From: Streptomyces barkulensis
GTDB lineage: Bacteria; Actinomycetota; Actinomycetes; Streptomycetales; Streptomycetaceae
Assembly: GCF_002843305.1 (NCBI RefSeq)
Contig: NZ_PGSG01000026.1
Span: 1 to 64,000, forward strand
Length of the DNA: 64,000 nucleotides
Direction of reading: 5' to 3'
Shown here: piece after piece, positions 1 to 7,850 of the stretch
Layout of the letters: every line of letters begins with the position of its first letter
Position numbering within the stretch: position 1 is the first letter of the stretch
The notes under the pieces: generated by a model
The model's database searches: none
Told to the model about the DNA's origin: nothing
Seen by the model: only the letters and a program-made list of their open reading frames with translations
Position numbers and translations under genes: made by a program

Positions 1-65
1 GCTGCCTGCGCATCGGTCGGATAGAAGCGGTACTTGAAAGCCCGCTTCACGTGGGTGGTCTTCAC
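1..65 (-). CDS. tnpB: TnpB-type transposase/RNA-guided nuclease, 5' end only
   Basis: The first 21 codons of a leftward gene that leaves the window. Read from the GTG at 65, it begins VKTTHVKRAFKYRFYPTDAQ, the usual N-terminus of actinobacterial OrfB/TnpB proteins of IS200/IS605-like elements (KRAFKYRFYPT). An ATG a few bases upstream is closed at once by TGA, so GTG is the likely start. TnpB proteins are guide-RNA-directed DNA nucleases associated with transposition. Whether the gene is intact cannot be judged from this window. Confidence 0.75.
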   Translation of the reverse strand, partial: MKTTHVKRAFKYRFYPTDAQA

Positions 66-215
66 GGTTCACATACTACCCCATCAGTTTGTGACGGAGT
101 GTGGGCAGTTGCGGGTGGACGCCGGTCCGCCCTGGCGGCGAACCGGCGTTCCCTGCCCTGCTCCGCAGGAGCTTCGTTTCCTCCCCGCCCCAAAGGACGG
201 GGTATCCACGAAGGA
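1..215 (-). mobile_element. IS200/IS605-like element, left-end region (partial)
   Basis: The roughly 150 bases upstream of the tnpB start contain a hairpin at 183-202 (arms CCCCGCCC and GGACGGGG, loop CAAA, one mismatch), followed by GTATCCACGAAGGAG. Subterminal imperfect hairpins of this kind mark IS200/IS605-type ends, which lack terminal inverted repeats. The exact cleavage site is not determinable, so the boundary at about 215 is inferred. The element end abuts the next gene and may supply its ribosome-binding site. Confidence 0.5.
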
Positions 216-223
216 GAGCCCCG

Positions 224-838
224 ATGACCGCGATGCCTGACCTGGAGCCCCCGGCCCGGCGCATGGCCCTGGTGCTGGAGAACGTCGCCGACGAGCGGCT
301 CTCCGCACCGACCCCGTGCGAGGAGAGCACCGTCGGCGACCTGATCCACCATGTGCTCGGCCTGAGCGTCGCCTTCCGGGACGCCGCCCGCAAGGACCTG
401 GGCCCCGCCACCCGGACCGATCCCTCCGCCTCCCGGCCCTCCGCCGCGCTGCTGCCCGCCGACTGGCGCGACGCCGTACCCCGCGCCCTGGACGGACTCG
501 TCGCGGCATGGCGGGAACCCGCGGCCTGGGAGGGGACCACCCAGGCGGGCGGCGTCACACTGCCGGCCGCGGTGGCGGGACGTGTCGCCCTGAACGAGCT
601 CCTCATCCACGGCTGGGACATCGCCCGCGCCACCGGCCAGGAGTACGACTGCGACGAGACGAGCCTGCGGGTGTCGGTCGGCCTGCTGTCGCAGTCGACG
701 GACGAGGCGGAGAGGGCGGGGACGTTCGGCCCCGTCGTCGAGGTCCCCGACGGTTCCCCGCTGCTGGACCGCGCCGTCGGCCTCAGCGGCAGGGAGCCCT
801 CCTGGAACCCCGGGGCCGCTTCCGCGCGTCTGGGCTAG
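224..838 (+). CDS. TIGR03086 family DinB-like protein
   Basis: A 204-residue protein of the TIGR03086/maleylpyruvate isomerase N-terminal (DinB-like) superfamily. The early PTPCEESTVGDLIHHV segment corresponds to the family hallmark 'TPCxxWTVxDLxxHL', and a later NELLIHGWDIARATG segment matches the conserved 'HxWDLA' region; His residues there usually bind metal or thiol cofactor. Most relatives have Trp at the position of Ser in 'EEST'. The ATG at 224 is chosen for the AAGGAGAG a few bases upstream, although that sequence may belong to the adjacent insertion element. The in-frame ATG four codons later is an alternative. The physiological substrate is unknown. Confidence 0.75.
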   Translation: MTAMPDLEPPARRMALVLENVADERLSAPTPCEESTVGDLIHHVLGLSVAFRDAARKDLGPATRTDPSASRPSAALLPADWRDAVPRALDGLVAAWREPAAWEGTTQAGGVTLPAAVAGRVALNELLIHGWDIARATGQEYDCDETSLRVSVGLLSQSTDEAERAGTFGPVVEVPDGSPLLDRAVGLSGREPSWNPGAASARLG

Positions 839-950
839 CATCGAAGGCGGTCACGGACGGACGGGACCGCAGGGGAGCGGCTCGTGAGGAGGGGGCGTAC
901 ATGCCGTACGGCAGGCACTCGCGCCGTGCGCACACGCCCCGCGCACTGCG

Positions 951-1253
951 GTGGCACACCACCCCCCGGCGCTGACGGCGCTGCTGATGCTCCTGGCGGG
1001 CCTCCAGCCCGCCCACGGCGGCGGTCTGGCGGAGACCGCCGCCGCCCTCGCCGCCACCGTCGCCGCGGGCACGGCGCTTGCCGTGGCCGCCCTCCTCACC
1101 GTGTGCCGCGCCCGGCCCGCGCCGCCCGCGCGCATCCGCACCGCCCTGCGCGACCGGGAACGCCGTACCGCCTTCCTGCCGCAGCGCGACCCCGACGCCT
1201 CGGGCCGCCCGCGGCCCCGGGCTCCCGGCCGTCCCCTCCCGACGGCCGGGTAG
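951..1253 (+). CDS. DUF6412-like small membrane protein
   Basis: A 100-residue protein with two hydrophobic segments (about residues 6-22 and 28-51) and a basic, proline-rich tail ending in RTAFLPQRDPDASGRPRPR. The 'RRTAFLPQRDPDAxGRPRPRAPG' tail is typical of the DUF6412 family, normally encoded just before a YidC/Oxa1-like gene, as here. It starts with GTG; an overlapping short reading frame from the ATG at 901 looks non-coding. Function is unknown; the pairing suggests a role alongside the downstream insertase. Confidence 0.65.
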   Translation: MAHHPPALTALLMLLAGLQPAHGGGLAETAAALAATVAAGTALAVAALLTVCRARPAPPARIRTALRDRERRTAFLPQRDPDASGRPRPRAPGRPLPTAG

Positions 1254-1358
1254 GCGCGGGAGAACCGCGGCGCATCCTTCGCCGGGGCCGCGCCCGCACG
1301 GCTCGTCACGCCGACGTCCGATCAGTCCGGCACGACGAGGCCCCGGGAGGGCTCAGCC

Positions 1359-1802
1359 ATGTCCGTCATCGTCCATCTCCTCGCGCTGCTGGCCGGCGCG
1401 CTCGAACCGCTCTTCGCCACCTTCGCGACCGCCGCCGCGATCGTGGTGGCCACCGTGTGCGTACGCGCCCTGCTCCACCCCCTGGCCCGGGCCGGGGCGC
1501 GGGCGGAGAGGGCCCGCGCCCGCCTCGCCCCGCAGACCGCCGGGCTCAGGAAGCGGCATGCCGCGGACCCCGAGCGGCTGCGGCGCGTCCTGCTGGAACT
1601 GCACACCCGTGAGGGGGTCTCGCCGGCGGCCGGCTGTCTGCCGATGCTGGCGCAGCTGCCCGTCTTCTTCGTGATGTACCGGCTGTTCACGGCGGAGCGG
1701 GCGCTGCTGCACCGCGACCGCGGCGCGGTCACGCCGTGCCGGACAGCCCCTGGTGCTGGAGGATGCCCCGCGCCCGGTCGGCGTGCCCGCCGCGCACGAT
1801 GA
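1359..1802 (+). pseudogene. YidC/Oxa1-like insertase, C-terminally truncated
   Basis: The product resembles the N-terminal half of small actinobacterial YidC paralogues: a first transmembrane segment, a cytoplasmic basic helix (LARAGARAERARARLAPQ...), and the signature LPMLAQLPVFFVMYRLF. After ALLHRDRGAV the sequence becomes PGAGGCPAPGRRARRAR with no further membrane helices. Functional homologues are about 230-260 residues with three or more later helices; this one stops at 147. The last 74 bases overlap the opposite-strand stress-protein gene, so the break point probably marks a deletion that fused the two loci. It is probably inactive. Confidence 0.65.
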
Positions 1803-2220
1803 CGTCGTAGCGGGCGGCGGCCAGGGACCGGGTGGAGGAGAAATCGCGCTTCCCGCCGGTCGCGGCGTGGCTGACGAACCCGAAGACCGCCCCCCACAGC
1901 GCACCGATGAGGATGCCGCCGAGGATCAGCCCGAGCCAGGCCCCGCCGGTGGTGAACAGCCCCACCAGCAGGCCGATGAAGAGGCCGAACCAGGCGCCGC
2001 TGGCGGCGCCCATGGCGGACGCCCGGCCCTTGGTCATCCGCCCGGTGACATGCTCGACCAGGCGCAGGTCGGAGCCGACGATGTCGATGTGCTCCACGGG
2101 GAACCTCTCGTCGGAGAGGCGGTCAACGGCGCTCTGGGCCTCCTCGTAGGAGGAGTAGCCGGCCACCGTGTTCCAGGCGTCGCTGACCGGGTTCACGGGG
2201 TTCGGTTCGATGCTGGCCAT
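1729..2220 (-). CDS. General stress protein (GSP17M/YflT-like) membrane protein
   Basis: A 163-residue protein with an N-terminal YflT/GSP17M-type domain (residues about 15-60, YSSYEEAQSAVDRLSDERFPVEHI, then VGSDLRLVEHVTGRMTKG). A glycine-rich hydrophobic hairpin (about 68-118, GLFIGLLVGLF...GLILGGILIGALWGAVFGF) and a soluble tail YDVIVRGGHADRARGIL follow. The arrangement is standard for actinobacterial members, which are usually under stress sigma-factor control. A good Shine-Dalgarno (AAGGAGAGCACGAG) precedes the ATG. The 3' end overlaps the truncated yidC-like gene. Confidence 0.8.
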   Translation of the reverse strand: MASIEPNPVNPVSDAWNTVAGYSSYEEAQSAVDRLSDERFPVEHIDIVGSDLRLVEHVTGRMTKGRASAMGAASGAWFGLFIGLLVGLFTTGGAWLGLILGGILIGALWGAVFGFVSHAATGGKRDFSSTRSLAAARYDVIVRGGHADRARGILQHQGLSGTA

Positions 2221-2316
2221 CTCGTGCTCTCCTTGTCGGATGTCCGTTATGGCCCGCCTTCCCCGGCTGTCGCCCCTTCATAGGTGCCGGGGAAGGCCGA
2301 TGGCCGCCCGCGGGCG

Positions 2317-3432
2317 TCAGGAGGTGAGCAGTACGCCCGTGTAGGAGACCCCGGCGATGACCACCCACGAGCAGGCCCCCAGTACGGCCAGCCGCACGCC
2401 GGTGCGTGCCAGGGTGGGCAGATGGACGGCGCTGCCCAGGCCGACGAGCGCGGCGGCGAGGACGAACTCCCGGACCGTCGCGGTGGCCTCCAGCGCGCCG
2501 GCCGGGACGGCCCCGGTGGTGCGCACGGCCACCGCCGCCAGGAACCCGGCCACGAACAGCGGAACCAGCGGGGGGCGTCTGCCGCCGGGCTCCCCGCCAC
2601 CGGATGCCCGGCCGCGCCGGACGGCCGAGACGGCCACCGCCGCGACCAGCGGAGCCAGCAGCAGCACCCGCATCAGCTTCACCAGCACCGCCTCGCCCAG
2701 CGCCGCCTCGCCCGCGGTCTGGGCGGCCGCCACCACCTGCCCCACGTCGTGCACACCGGCGCCGACCCAGCGTCCGAACTGGGCACCGTCCAGGCCGAGG
2801 GGATGGTGCAGCAGCGGCAGGACGACGATGGCCAGCGTGCCGCACAGGGTCACCAGGGCCACGGAGGCGGCCGTGTCCCGCTCGTCGCTGCCGCGCGCCT
2901 CGCCGACCGCGCCGATCGCGGAGGCCCCGCAGATCGAGTAGCCGGTGGCGACCAGCAGCGGCTGGTCCCCGCGCAGTCCGAGCCGGCGGCCCAGCCACAG
3001 GGTGCCGAAGAAGGTCGAGGCCACCACCGCCAGCACCATGCCGACGGTCGCCCAGCCCAGCCCCAGTACGTCACCCAGGCTCAGCTCCAGACCCAGCAGC
3101 ACCACACCGGCGCGCATCAGCCGCTTCCCGGCCAGGGAGAGTCCGGGGCGGCCGGCGCCGGAGGCGAACCGGCCCGTCCCCGGCAGGTGGGCGGCGGCGA
3201 CGCCCAGCACGACCGCCGCGGTCAGCATCGGCACCCCCGGCAGCAGCCGGTGCACGGCCCAGGCCAGCGCCGTGCCGCCCGCGGCGAGGGCGAGACCGGG
3301 CAGCGGATCCGGCACGCCCCGGCGCGGGCGCCTCGGCCCGGCCGGACGCGCCGGAGTGCGCTCGCCGTCACCGTGCTCGCCGGTGCCGTGTTCGCCGGTG
3401 TGCCGCCGCGGACGCTGTCCGAGCAGCGCCAT
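2317..3432 (-). CDS. YeiH/UPF0324 family putative sulfate/sulfite exporter
   Basis: A 371-residue polytopic membrane protein with around ten hydrophobic segments. Diagnostic YeiH segments are KRLMRAGVVLLGLELSLGDVLGLG, GYSICGASAIGAV and VGAGVHDVGQVVAAA. The start ATG overlaps the stop of the cysteine dioxygenase gene (ATGA), so the two are translationally coupled. The first ~45 residues are charged and low-complexity (GEHGTGEHGDGERTP). E. coli yeiH sits beside the LysR gene yeiE, which is linked to sulfite response. Here the partner enzyme makes cysteine sulfinate, which can break down to sulfite, so export of toxic sulfite is a reasonable inference. Confidence 0.85.
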   Translation of the reverse strand: MALLGQRPRRHTGEHGTGEHGDGERTPARPAGPRRPRRGVPDPLPGLALAAGGTALAWAVHRLLPGVPMLTAAVVLGVAAAHLPGTGRFASGAGRPGLSLAGKRLMRAGVVLLGLELSLGDVLGLGWATVGMVLAVVASTFFGTLWLGRRLGLRGDQPLLVATGYSICGASAIGAVGEARGSDERDTAASVALVTLCGTLAIVVLPLLHHPLGLDGAQFGRWVGAGVHDVGQVVAAAQTAGEAALGEAVLVKLMRVLLLAPLVAAVAVSAVRRGRASGGGEPGGRRPPLVPLFVAGFLAAVAVRTTGAVPAGALEATATVREFVLAAALVGLGSAVHLPTLARTGVRLAVLGACSWVVIAGVSYTGVLLTS

Positions 3433-4073
3433 CAGCGGTCTGCGGGGAGGTCGTAGACCCGGCGGACGCTGCTGCCCAGCCGGGAGATGTCGGCTCCGTA
3501 GACATGGATGGACACGGCCTTGTCCGAGCCGCCGTTCCAGACCCGGTGGATGTCGCCGGGGGGCGCGAAGCCGCACACCGAGCCCTGCGGGTTCACCACG
3601 TCCTCGGTGGCGATCAGCCGCGCCCGGCCGTCCGGGGAGTCGGAGGGCAGCAGTCGGTAGCGGCGTTCGTGCTCCTCGCCCTGGTGGACTCCGGTGACGC
3701 ACCAGGAGACGTGGTCGTGTACGGAGGTGCGCTGGCCGGGCAGCCAGACGAGGGCCACGAGCGAGAAACTGCCGTCGGCCTCGGCGTGCAGCAGGTGCTG
3801 GCGGTAGCGCTCGGGGTCGCCCTCGCACTGCCCGGGGGTGAGCAGACCGGGGGCGCCCAGGTGGGGCGCCAGCTTCTCGCCGACCAGACACGCGGTCGGG
3901 TCCGGCGGCAGGCCCCGTCCCACGGCCGCGCGGATGTCCGCGACGAGAGCGGCGAGGCGGCCGGTCGTCCGCGGGCCGGCGGCGCGGGCGGCCGGGCGGG
4001 TGGCGGTGTGTGTCGTGGAGGAGAGCGAAGCGGCCATGTCCGCAGCGTCGCGCCGATCTCCCATCACGTCCAA
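3432..4073 (-). CDS. Cysteine dioxygenase family protein (cupin)
   Basis: A 213-residue cupin of the cysteine dioxygenase type I family. The iron-binding motif is seen as SVHDHVSWCVTGVHQGEEHE (two His plus the Cys of the active-site Cys-Tyr crosslink region), and the second motif as PPGDIHRVWNGG with the third His. The enzyme oxidises L-cysteine to cysteine sulfinate. The N-terminal ~50 residues are low-complexity (TATRPAARAAGPRTTG), and the true start could be the internal ATG at residue 13. It lies 84 bases downstream of the LysR gene and overlaps the exporter gene by four bases. Confidence 0.85.
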   Translation of the reverse strand: MDVMGDRRDAADMAASLSSTTHTATRPAARAAGPRTTGRLAALVADIRAAVGRGLPPDPTACLVGEKLAPHLGAPGLLTPGQCEGDPERYRQHLLHAEADGSFSLVALVWLPGQRTSVHDHVSWCVTGVHQGEEHERRYRLLPSDSPDGRARLIATEDVVNPQGSVCGFAPPGDIHRVWNGGSDKAVSIHVYGADISRLGSSVRRVYDLPADR

Positions 4074-4157
4074 CGAGGGTTTCTTCGCGGTTCCCCAAAT
4101 TCTGCTTATGGGAGAGTGCCGAGAACGGGCGGGGGACGGGCCGCCCGGCGGCCGGCC

Positions 4158-5063
4158 TCAGCAGCCGGTGCGGTTCGCGGCCACCGCCCGCAGCTCCTGG
4201 AGCACCAGCGCTGTGGCCGGTATCCGCAGATGCTCGCGGAGCACGTACGCCGAGACCTGCCGCCGGGCGGCCGGATCCAGGGCGCGTCCGGTGACCTTCC
4301 GGTGGACCAGGAAGGACAGCACCAGCCCCGGCATCATGGCGATGCCCAGCCCCTCGGCGACCAGGCTCTGCACCACGAGGTTGTCGTCGGTGGTGAAGAC
4401 GATGTCGGGTGCGAAACCCAGCTCGGCGCACTCGTGCAGGAAGTTGGTGCGGCAGCGCAGACACCCGGCGATCCAGCGCTCGTCCGCCAGCTCCGCCAGC
4501 CGTACCGCCCGCCGCCGCGCCATCGGGTGCCCGGCCGGCAGCAGCACCGTGAGCTGGTCCTCCAGCAGCGGGATCTCCACCAGTTCGCCCGGCACCTGCT
4601 CGCGCAGCCCGGGGTAGGTGAAGGCCAGGGTGATGTCGCACTCGCCGCGTACCACGCGGTCCAGCGACTCCGGCGGCTCGCTCTCCTGGAGTTCGACCCG
4701 CACTCCGGGGTGGTCGGCCGCCAGTCGCGCCAGCGCCTCCGGCACCAGGGTGGCACCGGCGCTGGGGAACGCGCACACCCGCACCCGCCCCGCGCGCAGC
4801 CTGGTCAGCGCCGTCATCTGCCGCTGGGCGGTTTCCATGCTGCCCAGGATCACGCCTGCGTGCCGGGACAGGGCCTCGCCCGCCTCGGTGAGCCGCATCC
4901 GCCGGCCGGCCCGCAGGAACAGCGGAGTGCCCACGGTCCGCTCCAGCGCCTTCATCTGCTGGGTGATCGCGGGCTGTGTGTACCCCAGGGAGCGGGCCGC
5001 CGCCGAGTACGAACCGGTGCGGACCACCTCGTGGAAGGTCCTGATGTGCCGCGAATCGAACAT
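4158..5063 (-). CDS. LysR family transcriptional regulator
   Basis: A 301-residue LysR regulator. The N-terminal winged helix reads MFDSRHIRTFHEVVRTGSYS with AARSLGYTQPAITQQMKALE; the effector-binding domain starts near residue 90 (VRVCAFPSAGATLVPEALARL). I prefer the ATG at 5063, where LysR homology begins, over an in-frame start 22 codons upstream. It is encoded just upstream of, and in the same direction as, cysteine dioxygenase and the YeiH-type exporter, and probably controls them. Two Cys in GCLRCRT of the effector domain are a possible redox or sulfur-responsive feature, but this is inference. Confidence 0.9.
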   Translation of the reverse strand: MFDSRHIRTFHEVVRTGSYSAAARSLGYTQPAITQQMKALERTVGTPLFLRAGRRMRLTEAGEALSRHAGVILGSMETAQRQMTALTRLRAGRVRVCAFPSAGATLVPEALARLAADHPGVRVELQESEPPESLDRVVRGECDITLAFTYPGLREQVPGELVEIPLLEDQLTVLLPAGHPMARRRAVRLAELADERWIAGCLRCRTNFLHECAELGFAPDIVFTTDDNLVVQSLVAEGLGIAMMPGLVLSFLVHRKVTGRALDPAARRQVSAYVLREHLRIPATALVLQELRAVAANRTGC

Positions 5064-5157
5064 GCCGGAACGATAAACGGATTTTAGAGGTGGTGAGAGA
5101 CCGTTACGAGCCTTCGACGGAGCGTGCACGGCCGCCGGGCACGGTCAAGGACACCGT

Positions 5158-6285
5158 CTAGGGGTGCTCGCCGAGCACCGCCATGGTCCGGCCGATCAGT
5201 CCGGGCACGTCCGCGTCCCGCACCCCCTCCATCAGCCAGGCGCCCAGCCGCACGGAGTTCTCCACGACCACGCGCACCCGCGGCATGCGGCGCTCCCGGT
5301 AGACGGCCAGTGTTTCCTCGTCCCAGCCGGCGCCGCCGGTGAGCAGCTCGGCGAGGACGAGGGCGTCCTCCAGGGACATCGCCGCCCCCTGGGCGAGGGT
5401 CGGAGGACAGGCGTGGGCCGCGTCCCCGGCCAGCACGACCCGGCCGCGGTGCCACGGCCCCTCGACCAGAAGCCGGTGGAACCAGGTGTAGTTGACGGCG
5501 GAGTCCTCCGTGATGGAGGCGCGGATCTCCTCCCAGGCGCCGCCGTAGCCCGCGGCCAGGGCGCGCATCCCGGCGGCGTACGAGGACGGGGACAGCTCGG
5601 CCCGCTCCCGCGCGGGCTCGACCAGATAGGCGTAGAGGGTGTCCTCGCCGGTGGGGCAGTAGCCCGCGATGTAGGCGGGGCCGCCGTAGGCCAGGTCGGT
5701 GCGCTCCACACTCCGCGGGCGGGGGGCGGTGACACGCCAGATGCCCATCCCGGTGGGCTCGGGCCGGTCCTCGATCCCGATCATCGCGCGGGTGGGGGAG
5801 CCCAGCCCGTCGGCGGCGACCACCAGGTCGTAGCGGCCGGCGGTGCCGTCGGTGAGGCGGACGTCCACCCCGTCGCCGTCCTGCTCCAGGGACTCCACCG
5901 CGCAGCCGAGCCGGACGCGGACCCCGGCCGCGCGCACGGCGCCGGTCAGGACGTGCTGGAGGTCGGGGCGGCGTATACCGAGGGTGGCGGGCAGTTCGGG
6001 CCCGCCGGTGCGGAGGTCCTCGGCGACGTGCAGCACCGTGCCGTCCGGGGCGACCAGTCCGAGGGTGTCGAAGCCGAAGCCCTTCTGGCGGACCTCCTCC
6101 CACACGCCCACCTCGCGCAGCACCCGCAGGGCGTTGCCCTGGAGGGTGATGCCGGAACCCCGGACGCTCCAGTTGGAGGAGAGCTCGACCAGATCCACCG
6201 CGATGCCTGCGCGGCGCAGCAGGACGGCCAGGGCGTTGCCGCAGATCCCGCCTCCGACGATGAGAACGGTACGGGCCGGGGACAT
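5158..6285 (-). CDS. FAD-dependent aromatic-type monooxygenase
   Basis: A 375-residue group A flavoprotein monooxygenase. It has an N-terminal dinucleotide fold (VLIVGGGICGNALAVLLRRAG), an internal DG motif (LVVAADGLGSPTRAMIG) and the ribityl-binding GD motif (VVLAGDAAHACPPTLAQGAAMSLEDA). Length is normal for PHBH-like enzymes acting on phenolic or heteroaromatic substrates. The ATG at 6285 is preceded by GAAAGGAAGCC. It lies downstream of the conservon in the same orientation, separated by 167 bases that include a tandem repeat. The substrate cannot be inferred. Confidence 0.85.
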   Translation of the reverse strand: MSPARTVLIVGGGICGNALAVLLRRAGIAVDLVELSSNWSVRGSGITLQGNALRVLREVGVWEEVRQKGFGFDTLGLVAPDGTVLHVAEDLRTGGPELPATLGIRRPDLQHVLTGAVRAAGVRVRLGCAVESLEQDGDGVDVRLTDGTAGRYDLVVAADGLGSPTRAMIGIEDRPEPTGMGIWRVTAPRPRSVERTDLAYGGPAYIAGYCPTGEDTLYAYLVEPARERAELSPSSYAAGMRALAAGYGGAWEEIRASITEDSAVNYTWFHRLLVEGPWHRGRVVLAGDAAHACPPTLAQGAAMSLEDALVLAELLTGGAGWDEETLAVYRERRMPRVRVVVENSVRLGAWLMEGVRDADVPGLIGRTMAVLGEHP

Positions 6286-6375
6286 GGCTTCCTTTCGGGA
6301 GAAGGGCGTGCCCGACGCAGGACGTGCGGGCGGGAGCACGCGCCGGGCGCCGGAGCGTGCCGGTGAGCGAACGAA

Positions 6376-6431
6376 GGCGGATGAAAGAGGGCGGATGAAA
6401 GAGGGCGGACGAAAGAGGGCGGACGAAAGAG
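6376..6431. repeat. Four tandem 14-bp repeats
   Basis: Four consecutive copies of GGCGGAYGAAAGAG (two with T, two with C at the Y) occupy the gap between cvnD and the monooxygenase gene. They are purine-rich on the + strand. The copies are otherwise identical, implying recent slippage expansion. No function is evident. Confidence 0.9.
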
Positions 6432-6452
6432 GGGAGCGGCCTTCGCCGCCGG

Positions 6453-7046
6453 TCAGCCGGCCGGTTCGCGGACCGGCGCGGACCGGGCCATCAGCAGGTC
6501 GATCAGCGCGACCAGCAGATCGCGGCCGGCCTCGGACCGCCGTACGTCCCCCATCAGCAGCGGGACACCCGGGTCGAGGTCGAGGGCGTCGCGCACCTCC
6601 TGCTCGGTGCGGTCGCAGCGGCCGTGGAAGCAGTTGACGCCCACCACGAAGGGGATGCCCCGGCTCTCGAAGAAGTCGATGGAGGCGAAGCTGACATCCA
6701 GCCGCCGGGTGTCGACCAGGACGACCGCGCCCAGGGCGCCGTTGACCAGGTCGTTCCACATGAACCAGAAGCGCTCCTGGCCCGGGGTGCCGAAGAGGTA
6801 GACCACCAGTTCGGGGTTGACGGTGATTCGGCCGAAGTCGAGCGCCACCGTGGTGGTGGTCTTCTCCGCGAGACCGCCGGTGTCGTCCACCCCGATGCTG
6901 GCCTCGGTCAGGTACTCCTCGGTGCGCAGGGGGGCCACCTCACTGACCGCCCCCACCATCGTGGTCTTGCCCACCCCGAAGCCCCCGGCGACGAGGATCT
7001 TGACGGCCAGTGGGCCCGTCGTAGCGTCAGAGTCTCTGGAGCCCAT
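6453..7046 (-). CDS. cvnD: CvnD conservon GTPase
   Basis: A 197-residue small Ras-like GTPase, the fourth member of an actinomycete conservon. The P-loop is GGFGVGKTTMVGAV, switch II contains FGTPGQERFWFMW, and the guanine-specificity region is seen as VVGVNCFHG (relaxed NKxD, typical of CvnD). It overlaps the end of cvnC by 20 bases. Conservon proteins are thought to form a membrane-associated complex resembling a G-protein signalling module, with CvnA as sensor kinase. Confidence 0.92.
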   Translation of the reverse strand: MGSRDSDATTGPLAVKILVAGGFGVGKTTMVGAVSEVAPLRTEEYLTEASIGVDDTGGLAEKTTTTVALDFGRITVNPELVVYLFGTPGQERFWFMWNDLVNGALGAVVLVDTRRLDVSFASIDFFESRGIPFVVGVNCFHGRCDRTEQEVRDALDLDPGVPLLMGDVRRSEAGRDLLVALIDLLMARSAPVREPAG

Positions 7047-7419
7047 CCCTCACCGCCTGAAGAATTTCCACGTTAAGTCCACCACTTCCCCCGTCCGCCA
7101 GAGGCGGGCGGGTCGTCACCGCGCCGAGCTCCACGAGATCGCCGATCAGGATCTTCGTCACCGACACGGGCAGATCCAGCTCAGCGGCGATCTCCGCCAC
7201 CGCGGCCGGCTCGCGGCACTGCTCGACGATGGCCCGGTGCTCCGGCTCCAGCCGCCGCCCGGCGGGCCGGCCCTCCCCGGGCTCGGCCGTCGTCACCACC
7301 GTGATCAGGGTGAGGTCGTCGCGCTGCGGAGCGGTGCGGCCGCGGGTGATGGTGTACGGCCGGACCAGTGAGTCCTCTTCCTCGCCGTCGGACTCCAGGC
7401 TGTCCGTCCAGTGGTTCAC
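7027..7419 (-). CDS. cvnC: CvnC, DUF742 protein
   Basis: A 130-residue DUF742 protein. The core is VRPYTITRGRTAPQRDDLTLITVV, then LEPEHRAIVEQCREPAAVAEIAAELDLPVSVTKILIGDLVELGAV, a winged-helix-like segment. The GTG start at 7419 overlaps the cvnB stop as GTGA. DUF742 proteins are the third component of conservons; their molecular role is not firmly established, but the helix-turn-helix-like C-terminus suggests interaction with DNA or partner proteins. Confidence 0.9.
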   Translation of the reverse strand: MNHWTDSLESDGEEEDSLVRPYTITRGRTAPQRDDLTLITVVTTAEPGEGRPAGRRLEPEHRAIVEQCREPAAVAEIAAELDLPVSVTKILIGDLVELGAVTTRPPLADGGSGGLNVEILQAVRDGLQRL

Positions 7420-7850
7420 CCACGTCCACCCCCGCCGGAGGCCGAGGCGTCGGACCGGGTCTCGGTGCCGAGCTTCTGGCCGACCTGCTGCACGAGGGTG
7501 TGCATGGCCACGGCCATCACCTCCGCGTCCACGTCCTGGGAGGCGACGACGGCCAGGTGGGTGCCCTTGCCGGCCGCGGTGATGAACAGCCACAGGTTGG
7601 CCAGTTCCACGATGACCTGCTGCACCGGGCCGCCGTCGAACAGTTCGTCGACACCGCGGGCCAGGCTCTGCTGGCCGGTGGCCACGGCGGCCAGCCGTTC
7701 GGCGGCGGTGCGCTCGATGGTGCCCGACTGGCTGATCACCAGCCCGTCGTCCGACAGGACGACGGCGTGCCGGGTGCCCGGCACCTGCTCGACCAGACCG
7801 TCCAGCAGCCAGTCCAGGTCTTGGTTGGTGGCGGTGGTTCGCTGTGTCAT
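7416..7850 (-). CDS. cvnB: CvnB, roadblock/LC7 domain protein
   Basis: A 144-residue roadblock/LC7 domain protein beginning TATNQDLDWLLDGLVEQVPGT and followed by HAVVLSDDGLVISQS, both hallmarks of conservon CvnB/MglB-like proteins. Family members regulate small GTPases; CvnB presumably acts on CvnD. It overlaps the cvnA stop by ATGA and the cvnC start by GTGA, giving tight translational coupling. The last 12 residues are a Gly/Ser-rich tail. Confidence 0.92.
   Translation of the reverse strand: MTQRTTATNQDLDWLLDGLVEQVPGTRHAVVLSDDGLVISQSGTIERTAAERLAAVATGQQSLARGVDELFDGGPVQQVIVELANLWLFITAAGKGTHLAVVASQDVDAEVMAVAMHTLVQQVGQKLGTETRSDASASGGGGRG

Noticed and set aside
62..841. Long minus-strand open frames opposite the TIGR03086 gene
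   Set aside because: Antisense shadows of a high-GC gene; Arg/Gly-rich with no family resemblance.
6376..6431. CRISPR array
   Set aside because: 14-bp units are directly adjacent without spacers.
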